From: Bemisia tabaci
Taxonomy: Eukaryota; Arthropoda; Insecta; Hemiptera; Aleyrodidae
Reading direction: 5' to 3'
Length of the DNA stretch: 64,000 nucleotides
NCBI RefSeq assembly: GCF_918797505.1
Contig: NC_092793.1
Span: 71,481,660 to 71,545,659 of the forward strand
Shown here piece after piece: positions 56,272-64,000 of this stretch. The notes under the pieces are model-generated. The model did not search any database and had not been told where the DNA came from. It was given only the letters and a program-made list of their open reading frames with translations. The position numbers and the translations under genes are program-made. How positions within the stretch are numbered: position 1 is the first letter of the stretch; each line of letters opens with the position of its first letter.

Positions 56272-57983
56272 TGGATACGATTCCGAAAATGCATTAAAGA
56301 TTTTAATTTTACATTTTCAGCGTCTTTGATTAGTTCAGACAATTTAACCAATACTAATATAGATGCTGACTATGGTGCTCAAACTTAATGATTAAAATAG
56401 TTCGAGGGAACGACACGCTGCAAAAACCAATTAATTGTGCTTGATTTAAGTTGTTTGGGAAAATGGGGAGAGAGAAAATATCTGAAGTGTCCGTTTTAGC
56501 AATACAATTTTGAGCATCATCCTTCCAAGTCCATGCCTTAGGACGGTGGAGAGTATACCTATATTCCTACCAACTTGAGATCTTTGCATCAGCGACATAA
56601 ATGAGATTCATTCAGAGCATACTTTTTTAACCGTGTTCCTGTTCTCTTCTCGATGTGAACGTGCCTTAATTTGTGAGACTGCTCTACAATTTTGAAGGAA
56701 GAGGGAACATTCTGCTCTCTGATGACTGCTCATCGAGGCCGGATGTGTATAATTAAAATGTATTCAAACAGGCAGAGTAAATCTAATCTTCACGTCCAAA
56801 GTTAACGTTGACGGCTTTGTTTTTTCTGTCATGATTTCATTGACATGAGAGAAATTAATTTAAATCCAATTAAGGAGGGTGAAAATTTAGCGCTGCTCTC
56901 TTTATAGAACGTGAGGTTTTGGTTGGAAATTTAGTAATTAAAATAGGCATTCGTGGTACAGATGGAAAGTAAAAGAGAAAAAGGCTGAAAATATAAGTGC
57001 TTGACTACCTTCAATAATTTTTGGGTGATTGGAAAACAAGCATACAGCCATTCGCGAACAAAACTTTTTACCATATGTTGAGAATGAGATGAAGTAAAAA
57101 GAGAGAATACAAAATGATACAAAATTCCCATTGGAATCTGAGCTCCAAAATTACTCGATCTTTTATAAATCCTAATATGAGCAGGAAAACAACTTCATTT
57201 ATAACTTTTGCAGTAACGTAATTATTGCCTCATTCTCAACATTACTTAGGTTTCAGTTACACATATTAGTATTGCGAAATACACCAATTCCAATACCGAA
57301 AATAAGGAGAGCTATGATTTTCTAGCATTTCGTTTACGAAAAAGACTACGTTAAAAGACTCAGAAAAGAGAAAGAGATAAAAATTGAGGGTATAAGCCAT
57401 TTATTTTTTCACTTTCATGGGTGGCTAAGCCACTTCTGGACAAATTATTATCATCTTCCACTGGTGACAGATGTTCGGCCGTTTTGACATTTGTACGTCC
57501 TTTACTTAAAGATTTTTGCATGAAAAGAAATCAAGCAGATCGGGCCGGTTGGATAGCACCATCATTAATATATCATTAATATAAACTTCGAAGGATTCTG
57601 CCTTTTTCTATTTCACTCGAGGGGAAGTGTCCCCTCCCGGACTCTCTTCCCCACCCGGTGACTGACGCTGCGCTGTGCTGAACGGTTCAGCCTGAACCTT
57701 TCCCCTACGTCTGACCGTTCCCCACTCCTCTGTCAATCGAACCATATGCCACCGCTTACGTATTGTCGCTCGCCCACCCAGGTACCTAGCGGCCAGCGGT
57801 CAGTTGATGATAAATCTCGCTCATGCTCCTATGCAGCTACGCATTGATTACGCCAGCTAATTACTTTCTAATAATTAGAATTTCTTCGATAATAGTTTTC
57901 TTTATTTATTCGACTGTATTTTTTTCTCTGTTCTACTGTGATTTCCTTGGTTCTCTACTGTGTTTTTCCTAAATCTCTGAGTC
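56272..57983. other. Unique sequence without a supported gene
   Basis: AT-rich to 57600, then a C-rich pyrimidine block at 57610-57790. No domain-bearing frame or RNA gene. Confidence 0.35.
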
Positions 57984-58180
57984 AGAAATCTGAAGCACTT
58001 CGATATGCACCGAGTACTTCAGATGTGTGACCTGAAATCTTCGGTATATACCGAACTACTTCAATTGTCTGACCCGAACTTCGGCAGATGGACCTTAACT
58101 TTTCGGATGCGTGATCCGAAAACTTCAGAGATCCATATGATCTCAGCTTCGGGTTCCATGCACAAATTTTTTTCTCCGTG
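57984..58180. mobile_element. CACGGAGAAAAAAA MITE, truncated copy C2
   Basis: Right end GATCCATATGATCTCAGCTT, CGGGTTCCATGCAC, TTTTTTTCTCCGTG is intact; the left terminus is missing. Interior ATCTTCGGTATATACCGAA is a small palindrome shared with copy C3. Confidence 0.8.
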
Positions 58181-58445
58181 TTTCCTTTTAGGGGACGCAA
58201 CTAAAATTTCAGTAAATTTTTTTCAGAAAATCAAAGAAAAAAAAAAAAAAAGTGGCTAACGATGGTTCCTTACCTTCACGTGGTAGTGGCTGTTTTTACT
58301 AAATGGGAACCGTCCATTTTAAGATATAGTCTATTTCTTGCCCTGCCATTATTATTCTACAAGTTAATTGTGGAGTGAGAATTTCATAATGTTTTCTATG
58401 AAATCTTCAAAATATAGTGATAAAAAATTTGCAACTATTACAAAA
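58181..58445. other. Short spacer with an A-run
   Basis: An A-run of about 16 at 58236-58251; nothing else recognised. Confidence 0.35.
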
Positions 58446-58546
58446 TCGGCTCGCGAAGCGAGCCGAATGTCACTCGCGTAGCGAGTGACCGGGGGTCCAG
58501 GGGGCGTAGCCCCCGGCTAGGCGTGACGGGCGCGCGAAGCGCGCCC
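58446..58546. repeat. Four GNA-triloop hairpins, cluster 2
   Basis: Perfect stems: 58446-58466 (9 bp, loop GAA), 58469-58489 (9 bp, loop GTA), 58500-58514 (6 bp, loop GTA) and 58528-58546 (8 bp, loop GAA). All close with GC-GNA-GC. The third, GGGGGCGTAGCCCCC, is identical to the core of the fourth hairpin of cluster 1, while the stems of the others differ in sequence, so the shared feature is the fold and loop rather than the sequence. Confidence 0.93.
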
Positions 58547-59928
58547 AGAACGGCTAGTAAATAGATACAGGTCGGTAGTAAAGTGAATATTATGATCGGG
58601 TGGAAGATTGTCTGTTGCTGGCTGGATACGGCCACGCACGATATAATTTTAACCGATTGGTCATCAATTCATCATCTGGCGAGGAGGATCAAAAAAAGGG
58701 TCATAAACTTGTACTCACTCAACAAATGAAATTGCACATAGCACTGGACTAAGTTTTATTTGATCTTTGCATTATCGATTCCTAGCTTTTCTCCCATAAT
58801 ACATTGATTGATTCAAAGCGTATTGCGGGAAACTGATACTATCATGCTAGCAAAACTATAATTTCCTAAATAAGCTAAAACTATGTCGGCAGGCGGACAC
58901 TATTTAAAGTCCACGGATAGGTATGTAAAGAGCTCGAATGGTAGGTTATCTGAGGTTACCCTCAGCAAAATAAACAGACGACATGTGAATGGGAATGGAA
59001 ATAGAAATGTAAATTTAAACGTAAAAATTGAAATGTAAATGCAATGCAGCAAAGTTAAGCCAAGCTCCCCGGGGAACAGTGTGCGTGTCTGCTCAGCGGT
59101 TGTTTGGCAAAATTCTCTCGAAAGATTCGAGTTGATCATATTCACTTTCACGTTTTAAATTTTGTTAATTACTGTCAGGCGGAAATAGATATAGAATAGT
59201 TAGAAATGGGTGCCTAATTGACTTCTATGCCGTCTTAAATCACTTGCCAATTAATTTCCCCTTACGTTTTCTAGCTATAGAAATTTCAAAAGCATAAGAA
59301 GTCAAAAATTATGGGATACACCCGTACCTGCTCGGCCTTTCATTACCATTGATTTTTTTTAGATGCGTTTTATTATTTTCGTTCGTCAACTTTTTTGAAA
59401 AAGCAATGCTTCATGGCTTGAATTTTTAAAATTTAAAGCTCTTCGAAACCACTCTTTGAACTTTAAAGGGATCAAAATCACAAAGCGCAGAGCGCATACC
59501 AGTTCAAAATAAGTTAAAAGAATGAAAAAGGCACACGCATGAAGAAACGAGGTCACATCCACAGCATTAATAATAAATAATTGTTTAAACAAACGAAAAA
59601 CACTCCTACTAAAGCGCCGAGCTTCTAATGAGTTCAGTGGGCTGCAGATTCACGCCTGGGGCTTAGCTCCGCGCCGAAAACAAAAAGGGAAACGCCCAGA
59701 TAATCACCTTTTTCTTCTCTGCAAAGCTTTTCGCGCCGCTCTTGCACTGTCTTTATAATGAGACGCACAAAGGAGAATTTATTTCGCGAACGGCGCGCGG
59801 CTCGGCGCCGCTAATAATCTCAATTCAAACCTCCGAGAGTGAGCCTGAGCTTACACTTTTCAGCAGCGCCGACCATCTCCTAAAACGATCCCTCGCATCA
59901 CGAAATACACTCCAGCATTGCCCAGTGG
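58547..59928. other. Unique sequence without a supported gene
   Basis: Ordinary AT-rich sequence; moderately GC-rich near 59640-59830. No domain-bearing frame. Confidence 0.35.
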
Positions 59929-60326
59929 GGCTCTTGCGAAATTTTCCCGGGCGCGAAAGCAGCTCTTCCTAGTCTAAAATCGCGAAAGGTGATTAGTCCC
60001 ACATTTTCGTTGTCGTCCCAATGGTTTTCGACATATTGAATGGGTTATGTCAAAAATCTCGGCAGATTTTGACTTTTTAGCCAAAGTTAGGATGGTATCC
60101 CCTGCGCCTGATGAATCTTTCTTTATTGAAAAACTTTCTTGAGTCAGATAAATGAAAGCAGGATCCTTCTTGGAAAAGAGCGTTGCAATTCGTGGCTCTT
60201 GCGAAATTTGACTGGGCACAAAAACAGCTCTTCCTAGTTTAAACTCGCGTTAGGTGATTAGTCCCAAATTTCCGGCGCCGTCGCAATGGTTCGCGAGATA
60301 CCGCATGGGTTATGTCAAAAATCTAG
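59929..60326. repeat. Direct repeat pair, 265-bp period
   Basis: Units 59929-60062 and 60194-60326 share GGCTCTTGCGAAATTT, AGCTCTTCCTAGT, GGTGATTAGTCCCA, CAATGGTT and TGGGTTATGTCAAAAATCT in the same order. It lies 100 bp to the left of the candidate exon at 60425-60669. Confidence 0.8.
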
Positions 60327-60424
60327 GACTAATTTGTAGGAAATGAAGACATATTTCGTCACGACATGCATCATTGTCAAAACATACTTTTGGAAGTCGG
60401 AAGTCAAAAACTACACAGACTTAC

Positions 60425-60669
60425 CACGCAAAGCTTGGAATAGATATTCAATTTTAAACCAGTTCAATGCTTTTTCATCGTAAGTATTCAGCAATTTTAC
60501 GTTGAAATTCCTTTTCCGAATCTCCTTTAGGCTGTCATGAAACATAACCTCACCTCTGATGCACTCACCGCACTGAAGCGTAGGTTGTTCTGAAAAATTC
60601 CACGCAGAAAAGTGGCAACGGCGTTGCTCCATTTCAACGCCGCACCACCCAATTATATTTGACATCCAG
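60425..60669 (-). CDS. Candidate internal exon, protein not recognised
   Basis: On the minus strand a pyrimidine-rich acceptor (cttattctttttacag, AG at 60671-60670) precedes 245 bp open in one frame, followed by the consensus donor gtaagt from 60424. One base completes a preceding codon, then 81 codons, then one base (G). The product begins WMSNIIGWCGVEMEQRRC, carries five cysteines including the pair QCGEC, and ends with KIEYLFQALR. There is no signal peptide, membrane segment or repeat. The final G would join the first GT of the Beat exon at 1144-1355 as a Gly codon, so the two are phase compatible, but roughly one exon in three would be. The frame stays open beyond both splice sites, and chance ORFs of about 100 codons occur elsewhere here, so this may be a coincidence. 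It could also be an exon of another gene or an untranslated exon. Confidence 0.3.
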
Positions 60670-61196
60670 CTGTAAAAAGAATAAGCACTTAAACAGCTGA
60701 AGTTCTTATGCCACTGCGTCACACATTTCAATTACCGTTGCGTAAAGTTTCGTATCCCGATTTTTTTTTGTTTGCACTAATTTTCAGCTCGCAAAGGCGC
60801 GATAAATGAACAGAGGTCGAGTCGTGGAAGCTAAAAGCCACTGGGTTGCGCGATAAAGACGAGCTCAAAAGAGAGTCGGCGTAAAAACAGGTCGGAGTGC
60901 AGGACTGCAGGGGGTAAGAGGGAGAAAACAAAGATGTAAACAAGCAAATGAATGAAGCGCGGCGAATAAATAAAAGAGCGGCAGACCGGGCGAGGCAAGC
61001 GAAAAGGCCGGCTCAAATTCACGGCTTTGGTAGTTCCGCAAATCGCGAGAAAAATGAGCTCTTTTTCTCATAATATTTAGTGGTTGAATACCTGCGCGAC
61101 TCAAATTTCTGCTCGTGAGTATAAGCCGAGAGGAGAGGTTGCCTCTTCTGTTGAGTCCCTGCCAGGCAGAGCTCACCGTTTGAAAAGACAATATTT
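60670..61196. other. Unique spacer right of the candidate exon
   Basis: If the candidate exon is real this is its upstream intron. Open frames at 60831-61263 on the minus strand overlap in two frames and have no domain. Confidence 0.35.
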
Positions 61197-61607
61197 GGAC
61201 CGCGTAAAGCAGAACGGAACCAGCGGCGTGGCGTGAATTGCGATGTATCGATTGTTCTGCCATTTAAACCTTTGGTAAAGAATCGATTATTACGGTGTTC
61301 GCTGCAAAAACCCTGTTTATCGATCCTTTTCCGATAAATCGCAATTCACGCCACGCCACTGAACGGAACCAAGTTACATCAGCTATTTCCAAATTTAATA
61401 GGGCAATTCAATTTTTTACAAGAGAAAATTTGTGCGGATTCCTTTGAAAATGTTAAGTAATTTGCTATGAGGATATCGTGCTATGCAAAAAATGCACTGA
61501 TATTTGCACAATAATCCGCACAACCGTTTTCATGTTAAAAATTCAATCGTTCAATTAAAGCGAGGAATATCTTATGTGGCTTGGTTACTTTCTGCTTAAC
61601 GCGCTCC
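61197..61607. mobile_element. GGACCGCGTTA MITE, copy O5, with hAT insertion
   Basis: GGACCGCGTAAAGCAGAACG then, after the insertion, GAACCAAGTTACATCAGC; right TATGTGGCTTGGTTACTTTC then TGCTTAACGCGCTCC. ATTT flanks at 61193-61196 and 61608-61611. Without the 141-bp insertion and its 8-bp duplication the element is 262 bp, the size of copies O2 and O4. Confidence 0.92.
61221..61361. mobile_element. CAGTGGCGTGGCGTG hAT-type MITE, copy M6
   Basis: CAGCGGCGTGGCGTGAATTG to AATTCACGCCACGCCACTG, 141 bp, flanked by the perfect 8-bp duplication AACGGAAC at 61213-61220 and 61362-61369. Shorter than the other copies by a deletion on the right side. Confidence 0.95.
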
Positions 61608-61925
61608 ATTTGACATGCGGGGAATAGAGATGAACTTGCATAACATTAAAGACTCGTTCCTCAGACGCAAGAAACAATAATGCATCGGTCAGAGAAATAC
61701 ATTACACTCAAAATGACAAATAATTGGCGACATGTATTAGTAGACAAAATACAAATACGAGAAAAATAAGTTCAACTGATACGTTGCGTCAGCTTGGGAA
61801 TATTTAATGATGTTTTTAAATTCCTATGCCAGGTCGGTATATTAAATTTTGAATAATTAGACCTTGAGGCTCCATCTGTTTCGCATAATAATTTCAGGAT
61901 ACACGGGAAGAAAAAGTCGATTATA

Positions 61926-62234
61926 CACGGAGAAAAAAACTTCGTGCGTGGGACCCGAAGTTGAGGTCATATGGATCTCCGAGGTTTTCTGATCACGCAT
62001 CCGAAAACTTGAGGTCGAGTTGCCGAAATTCAGGTCAAACATCGAGGCACTTCGGTATGTACCGGGGTACTTTAGATGTGTGACCCGAACCCTTCGATAT
62101 ATATCGAAGTACTTCAGATGTCTGACCCGAACTTCGGCAGCTGGACCTCAAGTTTTTAGATACGTGATCCGAAAACTTCAGAGATGCATACGACCTCAAC
62201 TTCAGGTCCCACGCATGAAGTTTTTTTCTCCGTG
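61926..62234. mobile_element. CACGGAGAAAAAAA TA-flanked MITE, copy C3
   Basis: CACGGAGAAAAAAACTTCGT, GCGTGGGACCCGAAG, GTCATATGGATCTC; right CATACGACCTCAACTTCAGG, TCCCACGCATGAAG, TTTTTTTCTCCGTG. TA at 61924-61925 and 62235-62236. 309 bp. Interior ACTTCGGTATGTACC units shared with C2. Confidence 0.9.
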
Positions 62235-62236
62235 TA

Positions 62237-63351
62237 TTTCTGCCGCACTATTTGATTCATGTGGTCGTACTTTTTTTTCTAGAAACCGTATTTCGGCTCC
62301 TGCAACCAAACCTTGTCAGTCTGATTTGAAAGCTAGGTCACACTAACCGAAACACGGTCCCCAGAAAAAAAAAAGTCGGAGGAGTGATAGCGCTTATCTC
62401 ATGCCATTAAGACATTAATTTTACCGGAACATTTGCGAGAAAAAGGATTCACGACATCTGTAATTTAGGCAAAAAATTGAGGGAGGTCCAATCCTTTCTC
62501 TCTTTTATTTTTCCTTTCGATCGATTAAAAGAAAAATTAAATTTAATGAAAAAGATGTATAAATAATTGTGTTTCTTAAAGCTCTCAACTCAATTAGGCA
62601 ACACATTTTGAAGCTGCGAACTCTATATGTATTCAGCACCGCGTAAACTCAACTGTTTTCCTTTTAAAGACGCGGTCAATTCTGCGAAGATACAAGAAAC
62701 AAAACGGAGAACACTCGAAAAACATACTCAATCACAGCCGGAGATAAAAAGAATATTTCGTTTGGCCGCTCTGTAAACCCGAAGTTGTCTCACGCTCAGA
62801 ATTATTTATTGCAAAATCCGAGTCCGACTCAATAAAAATTATAATTTGGTTACTATCATCCGTAGTTGCCAAAGCTCTAGGTTTTAAAATTATTTGGTCT
62901 AAGTTCATGATAAGGGAAATTAACTCTGTAAATTATAAAAAAGTCAGACCCACAGGTTCCCTTTCTGGCGGCCATTCTAGACGTTTGATTCGTTGGTTGA
63001 GATGAAAGAACTCGCTCACCAAAATTTTAACTATCAACATTTTGAGAAAACTACACTACCGCTAAAAAATAACTTGTAAAGAAAACCAATTATCGTCCCC
63101 CGTGCTTTGACATTAGAAGAATTAAATAAAGGTAACACGGATTAATCTATTCGAAATACGTTAGGGCCCTCGCCGCCATCTTTTTGTTGAGCAACACATA
63201 ACTTTATACAGGTACATACATACCTTAGTTATGGTATGTATACCATACTATGGTACGAGCTACCACAGTATGGTTCTCGGACCGATAATCATTGGTTCAT
63301 ATACAACTTTCAATGGTGTTCCACATGAACCATTCATTGATTTATAAGCCA
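62237..63351. other. Unique sequence; palindromic patch
   Basis: At 63210-63290 short inverted words ATACCTTAGTTATGGTATG, TATACCATACTATGGTA and CCACAGTATGGTTC occur. No gene or RNA. Confidence 0.35.
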
Positions 63352-63410
63352 CACGGAAAAAAATCACGAGGTTTTTGGATGATATGGACATTTCCAGTTT
63401 ATTGTGTCCA

Positions 63411-63557
63411 ATTAATTATGGTAGTACCCCTATTAATTATGGTAGTACCCCAATAAATTATGGTAGTACCCCAATTAATTATGGTAGTACCCCAATTAAT
63501 TATGGTAGTACCCCAATTAATTATGGTAGTACCCCAATTAATTATGGTAGTACTCCG
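63411..63557. repeat. 21-bp minisatellite, seven units
   Basis: Exactly seven 21-bp units of ATTAATTATGGTAGTACCCC plus A, with one or two substitutions in outer units. Because 21 is a multiple of three and the unit lacks a stop in one frame, it creates a false ORF repeating INYGSTP. Confidence 0.95.
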
Positions 63558-63649
63558 ATAAATTAGGTAACTGACCCAAATGTTGCGGTACTACCCAAAC
63601 TTGAGTTGAGGTACGTATACAATTAATTAGAATTGTCCATATCATCCAA

Positions 63650-63880
63650 CACTGGAAAAAAAAAAAAACACATTGGATATGGAGTCCATAGTCTTGAAAA
63701 CATTGACAAGAAAAAATACTCTTGATTCAATCGGATTTTTGCTTGAATCAAAACGAAATACGCTTAAATTAAGAGGCTTGGTTCTTGATTTCAGCTAGAT
63801 TCTGATTGAACCAAGAGTACTTTTTCTTGTCGATGTTTTTAAGAGTCTGGACTCTAGATCCAATGTGGTTTTTTCCAGTG
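63650..63880. mobile_element. CACTGG foldback MITE, copy A9
   Basis: CACTGGAAAAAAAAAAAACA to CAATGTGGTTTTTTCCAGTG, 231 bp, AA on both sides. Inserted in the right part of copy B2. Confidence 0.9.
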
Positions 63881-63939
63881 AACAAATTGGGATAGTACCA
63901 CAATTTTAGGGGATAACCCCTAACACTTTTTTTTCCGTG

Positions 63940-64000
63940 CATGGCTTTTTCTTAGTGTTTCTCAGTTTGAAATGCATCCGAGCTATTCTTCCGCGGTGGG
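63940..64000. other. Short spacer at window end
   Basis: Nothing recognised. Confidence 0.3.

Larger units (their letters stand above)
63352..63939. mobile_element. CACGGAAAAAA / GGTAGTACC MITE, copy B2, with nested insertion
   Basis: CACGGAAAAAAATCACGAGG to AACACTTTTTTTTCCGTG, with CA on both sides. GGATGATATGGACA pairs with GTCCATATCATCC. It contains an expanded 21-bp minisatellite and a CACTGG foldback. The empty relative is copy B1. Confidence 0.85.

Noticed and set aside
63375..63566. 63-codon ORF with repeated INYGSTP
   Set aside because: It is the in-frame reading of a 21-bp minisatellite inside a MITE, not a gene.
1..64000. CRISPR array, operon, phage or bacterial features
   Set aside because: No regularly spaced repeats with unique spacers, no dense ORFs and no Shine-Dalgarno pattern; spliced exon and MITE density indicate a eukaryotic nuclear genome.

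Overview
The window looks like non-coding DNA of an insect nuclear genome, most probably one very long intron or the 5' flank of a cell-surface gene, packed with short non-autonomous transposons. There are no operons, no ribosome binding sites, no dense ORFs and no transposase, reverse transcriptase or other complete protein gene. The only recognisable coding piece is a 212-bp exon on the minus strand at 1144-1355. It encodes most of a first immunoglobulin V-type domain with the signature LYSVKWYRGRHEFYRY of the insect beaten path (Beat) family, and it has canonical splice sites. Beat is an arthropod family, so an insect or close relative is expected. The repeat spectrum made me think of a hemipteran such as a whitefly, but that is a weak impression and not a demonstrated assignment.

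Because the Beat exon reads leftward, its downstream exons lie outside the window to the left, and its upstream (signal peptide and 5' UTR) exons should lie to the right. One further open stretch with good splice sites sits on the same strand at 60425-60669. It ends in the phase that would splice in frame to the Beat exon, but its protein is not recognised and does not look like a signal peptide, so it stays a candidate.

Layout: 0-10 kb holds the Beat exon, foldback MITEs and a 27-bp perfect hairpin repeat. 10-18 kb holds inverted-repeat elements, a GC-rich block and a nested element whose hairpin shows arm-to-arm covariation with its relative at 2.9 kb. 18.8-20.9 kb is a large inverted repeat (two arms of about 504 bp, roughly 97% identical by eye) whose 1-kb centre carries a tRNA-like fragment, a 180-bp duplication and four GNA-loop hairpins. 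22-26 kb holds a 942-bp TA-flanked element with 198-bp terminal inverted repeats, nested in an older foldback. 26-42 kb holds hAT-type MITEs with 8-bp target duplications, TA-type MITEs nested in one another and a near-perfect 370-bp palindrome. 42-57 kb has a second set of dispersed repeats and three CACTGG foldbacks within 1.5 kb. 58.4 kb has a second cluster of GNA-loop hairpins. 59-64 kb has the candidate exon, a hAT MITE inserted in another MITE with a perfect 8-bp target duplication, and a triple nest containing a 7 x 21-bp minisatellite.

Several insertions can be reconstructed here because an empty relative is present in the same window. This gives internal evidence for target-site length: 8 bp (hAT-like), TA (Tc1/mariner-like), 4 bp and 2 bp families. 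I see no gene system that works together; the interesting content is structural DNA and transposon biology. All repeat boundaries and identities were read by eye.
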